Assembly: GCA_944989445.1 (NCBI GenBank)
Contig: CALYLW010000019.1
Location: 2,660,648 to 2,724,647, forward strand
Reading direction: 5' to 3'
DNA length: 64,000 nucleotides
From: Ampullaceana balthica
Taxonomy: Eukaryota > Mollusca > Gastropoda > Lymnaeidae
Both the position numbers and the translations under genes were made by a program. Numbering within the stretch: position 1 is the stretch's first letter; each line of letters opens with the position of its first letter. Below the pieces are notes generated by a model that saw only the letters and a list, made by a program, of their open reading frames with translations, made no database searches and had not been told where the DNA came from. This document shows, piece by piece, positions 39,088 through 51,984 of the stretch.

Positions 39088-42000
39088 ATGGACAACACTA
39101 CGTCAAGCTATGAGCAGGTGGGTGCCACAGTTTATCTTCGATCCACAATATTTGGGATTTTGAAACTACTTTATATATATACCTTTGAATGACCTTTTCT
39201 ATGGCAGTGTTTGATTTGTGTGTGTGTGGGGGGGGGGACATAAGCGTTTTCGGCAACAACAAAACCTCTCTATAAGTATAAGTGCAGGGCCGGATTTAGA
39301 CTTGATGGGGCCCTAAACTATTTGAGATAGGGGGGCCCTTTTGAAGTCCTGATATTCTATGCCAGTGCCAAATATGAAAAAAATTCCGGGGGGTCCCCCA
39401 AGAAGACGGAGGCCCTAAGCTATAGCTTGTTTAGCAAATAGGTAAATCCAGCACTGTATAAGTGTATAATATAGTATACACTATAACTTTCCACAATGTA
39501 TGTGATATCCCTTGCCTCAACCAGAAATGTATAATATAGTATAAACTTATAAAATAACCTTACCAGAGTCCCATAACATAGCTTAGCCGCACATAATTGT
39601 ATACTAAACCCTAAACATAGTGTATTGCAATAGATCGTCCTAATGTAGGAGTGCGAGATATTGTGACCTGGAAACTGGTAAAGTGTCTCTATCTTGTCAA
39701 AACCACGTGACTGTCAGACCCAGAAATTGTTTTGGGGATACACAAAGGCTTAGGACAGTGTAGGCTAATAGCCAGCGTAAAGACCGTAGATCTAACCGGG
39801 TAAAGGACCAAATAATTAACCGGCTAAACTAGCGTCTATAGAGGTCCTACTTCAAACAGCAAATTTTTCGGGTCCCATAACCTCATGGTCGTTGAGTATT
39901 CTAATTTTCTAATGTTACTGGGTTGTAATAAAATGACACAAATCTATTTTTATAGAAATAATTGATTGTACATGGCCACCCAACGATATGATTCGATGTT
40001 GGGAAGTGTAGTTTTAAATATTTGTCCAAACATTCTGATCATTTCGACGTTAAAACATGATGCCCACGAAACCCTGATCAAAAGTTATAAAAAAAAATAA
40101 CGCGCTCGTACATTCCTCGGTGCCCGAAAAATCCAGATCCTCTACCCGAGTTCATTGATTCACAGGATCTTAGTTTGAATCTTATGTTAGAATTTCTTAT
40201 GTAAAATCTGTTCATGACACCGTTAATCTTATATTTCTTTATTTTAAGATATTTAAAGCCACATTTATTTATTTTCCCATTCAGAGCAATGGGCTGCGGG
40301 ACTACAACATCTACGTCATCAACCACTGGCTCCTCCTCGCCATTGTTCCCATTCTCGTGCTCCTCTCGTTCCTGGAGAAGAGAAAAAGCCACCGAGACAT
40401 CTGTCATGGCCGCCCGGCCCTCATCATACCCTTCTCATTCCTCGACGGCTTCGACAACCGGACGGCCTACGCCATGGCCTTCGGCACCATCACCAGCACC
40501 ATCGTCTCGCTGATCATGTCTGAGAACACGCTGGGCTTCGACCTGCCGCTGTGGGGCCAGGCGCTGTACGTCTACCTTCAGGCGTTCATCGGCTGTCTGA
40601 CCTGCTTCCCGCTGTTTGCCTGCCTGTCCACCAGGTACCGGGCCGTAGGCGCCGTCATCTGCATATTTTACTCGGCGCTGTGGCTCAGCCTCAACGTGGT
40701 GCAGACGACCAAGAATGTCCAAGAGAGCCCCAACAACACCTTGTGGTTCGGCACGTCGGACGACCCCACCCTGCTCAACTTGGCCAAAGCCAGCGCCGTA
40801 CTACAAGGTCTCCCGTCTATCTTCTGCTACGTCGTTCTGATCGGCTACTGCATCTTCATCCTGCAGCGGTGCCTACGCACGGGTGTCTATTTGAACAAAC
40901 ATATCCCAGGTACCGTCAAACCCCACCAGGAAGAACACGTCAGGTGGGTTTTCCGAAAGTCCAAGGAAATGGCCTTGAAACCCGGAGGTTTCATGTCACA
41001 TAAACCATTCGCGGAACGCATGCACGACGACAGAAGACTCAAACTGTTGACCAGCCTTCCGTTCTTCAAGTACCCGACTCGAATATTCGCCGTAGCGTTT
41101 GTCCAGTTGAACATCATCTACTGGCTCGGCATGCTGCTTATCTCCGGCACGATTCAGGCCCTGTATGTCATCTTCTTATCCGTTATGAAAAAGAGCGAGA
41201 TCACGTCTGCCGACCGCGAACAAATCGCCATCGTCTGCATCTGCGCTGCGGTCTCGCTCGTCGTTTCGATTTCCAACTCCCTAGTGCACATCTTTCTGGC
41301 CACGAGAAACTACCGATACCACATCCTGAGAATTTACCAGGGCGACAAATCCTTACTGCCCAGCGTCACGGCGGCGTCGTCCCAGTACGTGCTGACAAGC
41401 AGCATGATCTACCCGGGCTACCAGATCGCCTTCATGATGTGGGGCTTGGTTCTCAGTTTCAGTTTCGTGCTGATGATCACGCTGCTCATCACAGAGCCCC
41501 TCTACATACTCTCCAGCTTCGACATGTTGGGGCCTTTCTTCCGCAAGCTCGGAGAACTGCTCAGCTTTCCCGCCACAATGCTGCTGTTGTTTTACATCCA
41601 GGTCTTCGTCAGCAAAAAACTGTTGCTCCAAGACAAGGTGAATCCTTTGGACAGGCACCCGCCCCTCAACGTCAACAACAGGAAGCTGTACGAGCTGGTC
41701 AACTACTACTCCATGTTTACCAACATGGCCGTCGGGTTGTTTACTTGCCTGTTTCGAATAGCCCTGAGCGCGTTCTTCGGGATATTTTCTGTGGACCGCC
41801 TGGACAAAAGCGTCTTCACCAGGGACATGGAGAAATTCGACAACGGCTACAGGGCGTATCTGTCCATGCTGCTGGTGGACAATGCCCACAACAACCCGAG
41901 CATGAGGGTCTTCGCGCACCTGCTGTGGACGAGAGCCCTGGCGGCTCGCTTCAGGAACGGCCAGAGCGAGACGGGATACCGCGATGAGACGCCTCTGAGT

Positions 42001-42282
42001 CCGCCGAGTCCCCGGCTTGGCCGCAGGTCGTACGGCGCAGCGGCGGCGCCGGCTTCAACTGTTGTGGAAGGTTTTGAAAACTCCTGGACGCACTACGACA
42101 TCGACAACTGCGTTGTATCTAAACCAGCGCGGATTCGTTGGTTCCTGGCCTACACACTGATACACAACCCACAGCTGGGCCGGCTCAGGAAACACTGCCT
42201 GGCGCACTCGGAGGACAGCAGCCTCATCAATTTGGCGGGGAAAGATTCGGTGGAACACTGTGAGGGAGTCTCATTCAGTTGA
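39088..42282 (+). CDS. STRA6-like membrane protein, paralogue 2 (two exons)
   Basis: Model: exon 1 at 39088-39117 (ATG, ten codons reading MDNTTSSYEQ, donor CAG|GTGGGT), intron 39118-40284, exon 2 at 40285-42282 after acceptor TTTTCCCATTCAG. The phases join exactly, giving 675 residues. NTT in exon 1 is a possible N-glycosylation site, as expected for an outside N-terminus. Exon 2 has about nine hydrophobic segments and the same motifs as paralogue 1: DGFDNRTAYAMAFG, RNYRYHILRIYQGDKS, YPGYQIAFMMWGL, DNAHNNPSMRVFAH. It is GC-richer than its surroundings. The family takes up retinol in vertebrates; the substrate here is not known. The tail after about residue 560 differs most from the paralogue. 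Exon 1 rests on position, phase and splice signals only. The intron holds a hAT MITE. Confidence 0.85.
39285..39456. mobile_element. 172-bp hAT-type MITE in the STRA6-like intron
   Basis: A perfect 8-bp target duplication TATAAGTG (39277-39284 and 39457-39464) flanks ends CAGGGCCGGATTTA and, inverted, CAGTGCTGGATTTA. The centre holds GGGGCCCTAAAC and AGGCCCTAAGC. Noncoding. Confidence 0.9.
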
Positions 42283-42286
42283 ACAC

Positions 42287-42625
42287 TCGGGTGGTGTGCA
42301 CAGGTGGTGCACTCAGGTGGTGCACACGGGTGGTGCACACGGGTGGTGCACTCAGGTGGTGCACTCAGGTGGTGCACTCAGGTGGTGCACACGGGTGGTG
42401 CACTCAGGTGGTGCACACGGGTGGTGCACTCAGGTGGTGCACTCAGGTGGTGCACACGGGTGGTGCACTCAGGTGGTGCACTCAGGTGGTGCACTCAGGT
42501 GGTGCACACGGGTGGTGCACTCAGGTGGTGCACACGGGTGGTGCACTCAGGTGGTGCACACGGGTGGTGCACTCAGGTGGTCACTCTGATGGTGCACACG
42601 GGCAGAGTACTAAGGTGATGCACAC
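42287..42625. repeat. 13-bp minisatellite directly after the STRA6-like stop
   Basis: About 25 units alternating between GGTGGTGCACTCA and GGTGGTGCACACG start within 5 bases of the TGA at 42280-42282. The period is not a multiple of three, so all plus frames stay open across it. It is probably transcribed as 3' untranslated sequence. Confidence 0.93.
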
Positions 42626-42890
42626 AGGTGTATCAGGCAGAAGACAAGAGAATCTGCATTCACCAAACAACATGCTTTAAAACATTACTTTCAAGTTGTA
42701 TTCCCATTGAGATTAGCTCGCATATTCCGAAGTGTTCGTCCCGGTGGTTTGAATGCATCTCTTCTTGTTTTTAATTTATGTATGAATCCCATTTGGAGGT
42801 ACATTACCAACTTTTCATACACGTTAAGTCTCGTGAACTGCATAAACTAATGAATTTTCACGTCCCACAATGTGCCACAATTTTTCGAGA

Positions 42891-43165
42891 GGGGCCGTCC
42901 ATAAAGTACGTCACGCTCCAGAGGGGGGAGGGGTGTAAGAAAGTGTGACAGTTTGTGACAGGGGAGGGGGGGGTCCGGCCATGTGTGACGTCACATTGTT
43001 TTATATTAAATTTTAATTATTTTGTTAATAAAAAATACATTTTTTGTTAGAAAGTGTGACGTACTTTAGGGGGGCGGGGGGTCCGAGATTTGTGACAGTT
43101 TGTGACAAGGGGGAGGGGGGAGTAAAAATTGTCAAAAATAGCGTGATGTACTTTATGGGCGGCCC
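42891..43165. mobile_element. MITE of the GGGGCCGTCCATAAA family, copy 4
   Basis: Ends GGGGCCGTCCATAAAGTACG and, inverted, GGGCCGCCCATAAAGTACA. Here the TGACGTCA of the other copies is replaced by GTACGTCAC, so it is a diverged subfamily. The frame across 43044-43340 is accidental. Confidence 0.75.
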
Positions 43166-44696
43166 ATTAGAAGAATTGATTAAAAAGGTACAGATGAAGA
43201 CAGACATTTCACAAAAACTGTCATCCAGATATTTGGTGGAAGGGAGACTATGCAAATTTTCATCGAATTCAAATACAGTTATAAAAGTCGACACAACAAA
43301 AATATGTGAACAAATGTTATCAGGTGCTTATCGAAATTAGCCAATCGATTCTTTGTCCTTAATTGATGCCCCGTTGTAGAGTTCATTGACATTTCCTTGG
43401 TGACTGTGATTGCACAAACAAATGTATCATTCCACAGAAGGGAAGTGACGTAACTCGTTTAGCTGGGTAAAGAACTAACAGAAGGAACCTACTATAAGTT
43501 GTCAAGAATAAAGTTGTGATGTCTAAATGACGAAATCGATCTGCTTGCTATTAAAATACATGTGTATTATGATTCTCTATTGATTAGGGTACAGAACCTT
43601 TTTTTTTAAACAGCTACATTCCATTGATCTGTAATTATTTTTACATGAAATCTTGCTAACTCATTTTATAGCATGACACCAACACGTCCATCCCATTACC
43701 ACATACGGATGTATTGCTTGAAGCAGGGTAACTGTTTGAGAGTATTACTCTGGTAATTAATGTGTAGTTAAATTGAATGGGGTGAATTTCATGTCTTTAA
43801 AACTGTTTTTTTTTGTTGTTGTTATATTTAAAAAAAACTTTTTTGTCCATATTAGTGTTCTCATTCCAATCCATTGGGTTGTGTACATTTTATTGGAAGT
43901 GAAAAAAGGGGGGTGGGGGTGGGGAGAGGAGGGCTGTAAAAATTGTTTGGTGCAATATCAAGATCTAAAAACTATTCTCAGCATCAGTATAGGAAAGGAA
44001 ATTGTTTGACTAAATGCGGGAAGTGATCTGAACGGTGTTTTGTGCCATAAAGAAAAATAAAGACTTGACTATTTATTATTAAGCATTTTGTAATCTCCTT
44101 AAACAATTTCCAACACTACGTAGACACAGCATAAGTCTGTGGTAATTTTAGTACAGATGGATGCAAAACACAGGTTGTGAAAAAACATTTAAGTACATGT
44201 AAGTAAATTGGCTAAAAAAACAACAAAACAAATTACTTTTGAGATGCACAAGTCAGAAGCAACTGAGTAACTTGCTATATAAAATGTATTCAATTATAAA
44301 AGATCATTCTAAATATTAAAAAAGTACAAGTTATTCCAAAATAATCAACGAATCAAGATAAAATATAATACATTTTGTTTCATTTAATAAAATTGAAATA
44401 AGATCTAAATAAGTATTTACATTTTTTTAAAAATCCTAAACACTGTGTATTGCAACAAACTCAACAGATACAGTCAACTTCACGGCTAGGTAGAGATGAC
44501 AAAAAATGGAACACGACTCTGTCCTTGATAAAATAAAAAACATCCACAAATTTGACTTTAATTATTATAAAAAAACAGACTTTAAGACTAGAATTACGGT
44601 AACAATCTTATAAAAAAAAATATTTATCATATTTTTATGTCACTAAATAATATTGAGGTAGTAGCACATAAAGTTAAAAAAAATAATTTATATCGG
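43166..44696. other. no gene seen
   Basis: AT-rich sequence between the STRA6-like gene and the dehydrogenase gene. AATAAA-like strings at 43507 and 44056 could end the STRA6-like transcript. The frame at 43773 is low complexity. Confidence 0.4.
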
Positions 44697-44943
44697 AGTC
44701 TTATCTATACAGACGCTTCTACTATACAGAAGATTATTGCGTTCACAGACTATGCCAGTCTGTTGGCAAGTGAAGAAGCGTTCACAGCTGCTTTTTTTTC
44801 AAAAACTAGTGTCAGGTACCCATTCAGAGTTAGGGTGGACTCATGAAACCCTAGGCCCCGGGAACAAATTCCTGCTTTTAGGGGGAATCGAGCCCGTGAC
44901 CATCAGTATGCCAGCAGAGTGCACATGAAACTCGACCACTGTG
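44697..44943 (-). mobile_element. tRNA-derived SINE, second copy
   Basis: Reverse complement of the family seen at 812-1096: tail TTATCTATACAGACGC, body TATACAGAAGATTATTGCG, GGTACCCATTCAGAG, B box remnant near GAATCGAGCCCGTGACC and A box remnant ACTCGACCAC. It is diverged, with small deletions. Confidence 0.78.
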
Positions 44944-45520
44944 TCTTATTCATAAACACAATCCAAGTAGCTAATAAGTGATAGATCAATGAAGCTGGTG
45001 AATTGGATAACTGACAATGTTTGACTATAGAAACATCTTGACCCCATGCCATTATTTTACCTTTTGTAGCCACCAGAATTTGGACAGTTTGGCTGACCAG
45101 CAGGGTATACAATACTGAGTATTCAATAGACTTTACAAATTTATTTTCTGGATATTAAATTTACAACTATATAATCCATTTTTGATAAGTTGTTATCACT
45201 CTGAAACTCTAATATGTACATTGCCAATGAATTGCTTAGTTATGAAAATTAATTTTACAGATCTCAATTAAAAATCTGTTTTTTTGTTAAGTTTTTTTTT
45301 AGTTTATTTTTTTATTCCTTAAATTATGAATTTTTGTCACATTTTAATTTTTTAAAGAAAGAAAGTTTTTGAATGAAAAATATTTACTCCTAATGAAAAG
45401 ATTTGCACAAACTAATTGTGATTCTTTTGAATTAAAATCTACAAAATATTAATACATGTATAACAATTATTTACTGGCCTCTTTTCAGCAGTTACAGTTT
45501 GATACACAAAATCTATGGTT

Positions 45521-48500
45521 TCAATAGCCTTTCTGTAAATCTACTCTGTTTATCAATGGTTTGCCAGCCTGGTACAGCTGAAGATTGGTCACAAATGTTT
45601 GCACAGCCTGAGATAAGAAATGTCATACAAAATTTATATTAAAATTGGATTTAAGATCACAATCTGAGATTTATTTATGAAAATACACATAGATTGAATT
45701 TTTTTACTCTGAAAGATTTCAATAATTTTTTTTGCATGTTTCTTACATCATGTTTGCTTTGATAATTCTCAAACTAAAAAAATTGAAAGCTTAAATTTTC
45801 AGTAAAAATTTCTTTTAATTTTAAAATTATTACATCTGGTTTACATCATTATATGTATAGAAAATCTGGTTGGCTAATTCAGTTTCTTTAACAGTGATGC
45901 AACTAGCTGAGACTTGATAAGTCTATGCACATTTTTGTAGTGTACAGCTTTACTCTTAAGAACATTAAGCCGCCCAGCTTGTCCTCAAAGTTATATAAAC
46001 ATTATTTTCTTATTTAAAATAGTTTTTATTCCACGATTCATTTTACTTCTTACACATTGGATCAAGGCTCTCTCTCAAATCAATCATTATATATTCCTTA
46101 AAGTCTAGGCCTAATTTGTCAGAGAACCCAAAAAAATGGGGCAATTTGGAATAATTTACAAATACATGTAATCTGATAATTGTGTTTGTCAGCAGGTATA
46201 GGATAAAATTATGATGTATTCCAGTTGAGAAAATGTCCAAACAATGATCGTTAAAGATATTTTGAATACACCCCACAAACCTTGTTGACATCAGTAATCC
46301 CGCTAACATGAGGTGTTATTGTCACACCTGGCAACTTCCACAGTGGACTTGAGCTTGGCAGGGGTTCTGTATTGAACACATCAAGTATGGCGCCCCCTAA
46401 CCAACCATGACTGGAAAAAAAAAGCCTGTTAATTTATTTTTATTTTTTTAACCACAAGAAAATCCTGAGCTCAAACATGAATGAGAAAGGCTTGTCATTC
46501 TCTTACTCCCATTGTATTTAATTTCTATGCTCATAGAAGTACAACATATAATGGCACAATAGCATGACACACCAAATTTTTTTTATCAAATGACGGTGGG
46601 GCTGATGGCCTCCACAGGCTTAAGATAGAACTAAAATAGACTTTACATCATGAGAGTTGTTCTTTTTTAATCTTTAATTTCTGAGATTGACCTCTACAAT
46701 TTTTAAAACTAAAAAGATATTTTAAAAATATCTAGGCCAGCTACCTTGATGTTATATACAAAATAGTTTCCACTTAAAGAGCATGTGCTAGAAATTTTCT
46801 AGCTGTAAAGAAAAAACAACATTTAGACATTAGAAAACATACTTAAGAGCTTGAACTAAACTTTCATCATCCACAACATCGCCACGTCCAATGTTGATAA
46901 ATACAGTTTTCTGAAATCAAAAAGAAAAGACTATATCAGGGTTAGCCAGACCTGTAGTAAGTGAGAGCCATTACAAAAAGAAAAATTGTTGAGAGCTGCA
47001 TTGAAGCACTGTGGGCCGCGACCCCATTCGCAATGAAAAATTCCTTTTGTGATTTACTTTTTACAATAATTCTATATTCAAAATTTGTGATTTAAACATT
47101 TTAATTGTTTAACCCTAACCACATGTTGAAGAAATATATGCATGACAGCTACAAAATTAACAAATATTTAAATATGTAAAATTTATGAATAGAAACACAT
47201 ACTGCATATAGCCTCATAATAATAACAAACTTTAATTGTTTTGTTTCTACTGAGAATTCTTTGAACTAGCAAGTTTCTTTAAATCTGGTAGGTAGCTAGT
47301 AGTTGTGGTGCGAAGACATTCTGTCAGACAATGGTTACTAGTTACTGCTGGAAGCTTTGATTTCATGAATTTGATATTTAAGTACAAAGATGCCCAACTG
47401 TAGGTTGTAACATAATGGGATATAGTCTGAACTAGCATTCCAAGTTGAGGATATTTTACTTCTGCCATGAGCTTCAAGAAACCTGTCACAGATAGTGACT
47501 GTGTATCATCATCAAAGACTGAACTTCATGTAACTCTATTAGTTCCATTTCAGCAGCAGAACTATGATTTATTTCTGATATATACATATATATTTCCAGC
47601 AAAAAGTTTTAGTTTTATAAATTGGTCGGTAGCCGCAATGTGGACACAGAAGAGTCGCATGCGGTTAAGGAGTCACATTTTGGCCACCATCGGACAATAT
47701 ACTCAGAATTTTAAAAACTATTTCAATAAAATGCATAATATTTTTTGTATTGGTGGTAAATTGCTGGCTTAGTAAATTATGGAGACATAACAATATGAAG
47801 TCACCTTCTTTTCACATGATTTGAGAACCTCTCCATTTAAAAGCCCCCTTGTTTGTGCAGTACTGGGCAAGATGTTTACAAGGTAGTCCACTTCTAAAAA
47901 CATTTCATGCAGAAGGGAAAGGGGCCTAAAAATAAATGTCATATTTATCATGTCAAGACCTTACCTTTTATTTTTGCATTTAGCATTTTATAAATCAATA
48001 AAACTCATCCTACTTAATTATACTAGCCTAACTTGCTGTTTAAAGTTGTCAAATTATAATAGGTTTACATTTTTATTAACATAAAACTTTAGTTGGACAG
48101 CTTGATTAGTTCAAAACATTTATAAATATATATTTTTAAATTTTATTTTTATTAAACCAGTAAGACATGATATAAACAAGGTTTTAAAGATAAGGAGATG
48201 TTGTATAAGTCAATGCACTCCAGGTAGTTTCAATAACTTAGAAAAATAATTACAATTATGACAGTCAAAGAACATTATATCCTTTAAAAATAAATGTTAA
48301 AACATATGAAATTCAACTGTAGCTTTGGAACAATATTTTATTGATGTAATAAATAGATCTGATAGCAGCTTGGCTCAAATCAACAATCTCACCTGAAATT
48401 ATTTACATACTCACAGTTGACTTTATCAGAACTAAATCGTTCATCTCTTATGGCAGCCCAAACAGTCATATTTAGCGCCTTACACTGCCGGGCAACTGAA

Positions 48501-51500
48501 CACGAGAAATAAGGCATTCCTTTTTATTAATAAATCTGTAAGATTAGATTTCAGTTCTTGCTGATAAACAGTTTCAGCTTTAAGAAGCAAGAATGTAAAT
48601 GCTGCATTTAAAATTTTAGCCATTAATTTATTTGACACTGACAAGTTTTTATATTTAAAATAATGTAATCTAGACCTATTCTCCTTTCCTTAAAATTTAA
48701 GTATTGAAAACACTATCCAATTCTGTCTATAACATTGGCTGGTTTCCTAGATGAAATAGTTGTGAAATGGAAGACTAACTGCTCCTTTAATAAAACTAAC
48801 CTTCAGTTCCAATTGTCCCTAGACCTAAAATTCCTATTGAAAGGGAATTGAGATTTCTGTAGCGTTTTACATCAGAGCTGCAAATAAATTATATGATTTC
48901 ATTATTTTTTTTACTCATTTTAATGTATTTTGAATTTTTAGGCTAATGCTTTGAATTATTATTTAAAACTTTTATAAACAAAATTAATTGGCCTGAGAAA
49001 AGAGAAACGTACTCTGATGGTTACTTTAAAAATATTACGCTATATAAATAGTTATGGATTATTTTGCAATTAAACTGTAATAATTTTTTCTGAATACTGA
49101 AATTATTAATTCCTTTATAGTTATGTAAATTTATCATGGTCGCTGGATAGCAAACTCTTGTGCGCTCGCCTCACAAGCTGAGGGGCGTGGGATCCAGCCC
49201 ACGTTAAAGCCACTATAAAAATTTTGAGGAATGACTAAGGCTAAGAAAGTCCTCAGCTGATCTGGAGAGGGATGGGCGCCGCTAGTGTCTACCAAGCCCG
49301 AGAATGTTCTAATGGAAACATTAGAACCCCCTACGACCACGAAAAAAAAAGAGTTTATGGGACTAAAAAAAAATGTATCATTGGTTGTTAATTACCAATG
49401 AAACTCAGGAGTGAGTATGAAAGTATTTATTTATAAGAGAAATTTTAACAATGATATCTAAGCTTAAATTCCTACTCATTATAATTCAGCTGACGCTGTA
49501 GGTTATTCATCAAAGAAAAATTGCGCTCTCTTGCAATTATTTGACCAATGACATATTCTCCCATAGACTGACCAAAACCACCTGTCTGTCGGCAGACTAT
49601 TGCACTTGGCATCTCCTGAAACAAAAATGAATTTAATTGTTATTTGGGCAACATATTTTAATTACTTGAGTATTTCAAAATATTTTTAGTTTACTAAATC
49701 ACTGGCATTAATATCATAAATGGGGTTTAAAGAATATGAAAGTAAAATATGAATTTATCTTTTTTCTCTACTAGCGAAACCATGATGAAAGACATAAATT
49801 TAAAAATTGAACTTTTAATATCAAAATGATCAACAGTGAGATTTTTTTTAAGTATCACATTCAATTATTAATGAACAAAAGAATTGGTGACAGACCTCAA
49901 CTTTTTCTAATGCCCTGATGATTGGTTCCACACCTTAAAAAAATGTTTATTAAAAAAATTTGATTGAAAAAGAAGAAAACTAGATATGAAATCTACATTT
50001 TTAAATAAATATAAAACTTGTAAACCTTAAAATATTTTAAAGTCATTAAAGAAATCTGTTACATGACAAAATGAAATGAAAACAAATCATCACTAAGTTG
50101 TTTTGGCTTTTCAGAGATATGCTCTCACTTTTTTTTGGAAGATGGGGGATGGAGTAGAAATTTGAAACTAAAGAGGCAAAATTTCCTTGACTTTTTACTA
50201 AGACTTAACTATTTTTATATTATATTTACTTTATGTTTATCCAGACAGTTAGCAGAAAGCAAGTATGGTTTTATTATTTATAATTATATGATAATTTGAA
50301 TTTGTCTGTCTCATAAGTTTATTTATATAGGTACCTGCAAAGGTGCTTTGTGCCCATTTCAGGTTATTTCTTGGATCAGAAAGAACTTGACCAATGAAAG
50401 ATGGGTCTGCAAATAGGTATTCAATCTCTGGAATAATCCTTATACCCTCTTCAGAAAGAGCTGGAAATAATTTTAAATGATTAGAAAACATTTAAAATAT
50501 TGGTGAATTGTTATATGTTACATATATATAAGACTTGAGCCAGCTGTTGTCCGAAATGTGTGGGAAATTGTCACTATTCACCAGCCTCATACTCTTGATC
50601 TTTTCTCTAATTCTTAAAGCGGGTATTAAGTTATTTTTGTGTTGTATTTCCAAGTTAGAATTAATTGCCTTAATAGTCCTATGTATTATCACTACTTTGC
50701 TTTGTTCTTCAATCCTCTAGTCTCTGTCTCTAGTGTTCCAAGGTTTAATGATTTAACTAATGGTGTTACTCTCTAGTCAAATATAATTTTCTTTTGGCAA
50801 TTAAACTCGTATTATAATCTAACATTTTAAAAACACACTTAAAAAAAAGAATTTTGTTATTTATATATGTATGTATGTATGGCAACCGTCCATCCTCATG
50901 GGACGATGGCGTATACTCCTGCTCCTCTGCCCCCCTGCCCTTTCTCCTGGCCTTTCTGTCTTCACTCAAAGCTATGAGGGATGCTTCCGCAACATGAATT
51001 CCCTCACGCACTTTTGACAGCCAGGAGGTGCGCTCCTCTGCAATGGTCTCCCACGTTTTATGGTCTATCTGTGCCAATGACATGCCTTTCTTGCAGACGT
51101 CCTTGAAGCGCAAGCAGGGGCGACCTCTTTTTCTCATACCGGTTTCCAGCTCACCATAAAGCAAGGCTCTAGGAATGCGCTCCGAGCTCATCCTGCAGAC
51201 ATGACCTAACCACCGCAGGCGCCTCTCACTCAGAATTGAGTGCATATTCAGCATATGGCTTCTTTTGAGTACCTCGACATTGGTGATCTTGTCCTGCCAC
51301 TTGATGCGTAGAGTCCTATGCAAGCATCGTAAGTGGAAGCTGTTGAGCTGCTTTGTTTGCTTGGCGTAGGTCGTCCAACACTCACTGCCATAGAGTTAGA
51401 GGAGTGTGCTGAGCAAGCAGGCCTAGTACACAGTGATTTTCGTCCTATCTGTGAGCTGCGCATTGTTCCACACTCTTTGATTCAGCCTAGCTATTAATGA

Positions 51501-51839
51501 TGCGGCCTTGCCGATTCTGGTTCCTATTTCCTAATCCAGGGAGAGTGTGCTTGTGATGTTACTGCCAAGGTAGGAAGCTCACAATTTTAGTTAATAATCT
51601 ATTGACAATTAGAGCAGCCAATCTTTCTTTTCTACTTTCGCTTTTAGTTAAAGGTTAAACCTTAAAGCAATACGTGAATGTGACTTAAGAGAAAATGGAA
51701 ACTTACAGTTTGGAGATGTAGAAAAAGAGAGCTCTTGAACTGTTATGTCACCAATAGACTTCCTTAGACAGTTCGCGATATTTGAAACTTTGCTTGCAAC
51801 AAACACCGTAGCAACTTGTACGTAACCTTTAGTTGCCAT
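45521..51839 (-). CDS. NAD-dependent D-2-hydroxyacid dehydrogenase, ten exons
   Basis: Exons on the minus strand: 51707-51839, 50335-50460, 49896-49933, 49476-49615, 48801-48877, 48393-48495, 47805-47925, 46843-46910, 46281-46410, 45521-45607. All junctions are GT-AG and all phases join, giving 340 residues ending QKGY. ATG 51839 has an in-frame TAG just upstream. The NAD-binding GLGTIG motif is at residues 164-169. The catalytic triad of the family is present: Arg255 in NIGRGDVVD, Glu284 in FNTEPLP, His303 in TPHVSG. Such enzymes reduce 2-keto acids (glyoxylate, hydroxypyruvate) or oxidise D-2-hydroxyacids with NAD(P); the exact substrate cannot be read here. Length fits the family. Introns carry a LINE end (intron 1), a SINE (intron 4) and a hAT remnant (intron 7). 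It looks functional. Confidence 0.92.
46932..47720 (-). pseudogene. hAT transposase remnant (GTF2IRD2/FAM200-like) in intron 7
   Basis: The minus-strand frame at 47247-47489 reads [14 protein letters not shown] sequence, then [18 protein letters not shown] and [19 protein letters not shown], typical of the C-terminal dimerisation region of hAT transposases. The terminal-like CAGGGTTAGCCAGACCTGTA at 46938-46957 matches, inverted, the end at 52888-52910. Only the C-terminal part is seen. Confidence 0.6.
49138..49351 (+). mobile_element. tRNA-derived SINE, second family, with A-rich tail
   Basis: GTCGCTGGATAGCAAACTC, an anticodon-arm-like GCTCGCCTCACAAGCTGAGG and a B-box-like GGGATCCAGCCC are followed by about 130 bp and a poly-A tail at about 49340-49351. 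It lies in intron 4 of the dehydrogenase, opposite to transcription. Confidence 0.68.
50866..51569 (-). pseudogene. LINE 3' end in intron 1 of the dehydrogenase
   Basis: Same family as 17003-19090. It reads [39 protein letters not shown] and [18 protein letters not shown], ending in [13 protein letters not shown] over a (CATA)n tail at about 50866-50880. It starts abruptly near 51569, at the point matching position 17700 of the other copy. The same orientation as the host gene puts its tail signals in the sense strand. Confidence 0.85.
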
Positions 51840-51984
51840 TGTGAACTTTGCACTCAAATGAAACAACTATTTAACGATACATGTGATGTATGTCCTCAAT
51901 TTGTCAATTAGTCTCCGTTAACCCCAAGAATTCCCTTTTTACCCCAAATGGGGTAATTTATCCCGGTTCGCCGACCCCTGCTCT

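Noticed and set aside
42260..42680. Three plus-strand frames rich in HTGGALRWCT-type cycles
   Set aside because: They come from the 13-bp minisatellite; no start context or codon bias.
43044..43340. 98-codon frame
   Set aside because: It begins inside a MITE and runs out of it into unrelated DNA.
51837..51866. Longer N-terminus of the dehydrogenase starting at 51866
   Set aside because: The codon there is TTG, and TAG lies in frame just upstream; ATG 51839 is the natural start.
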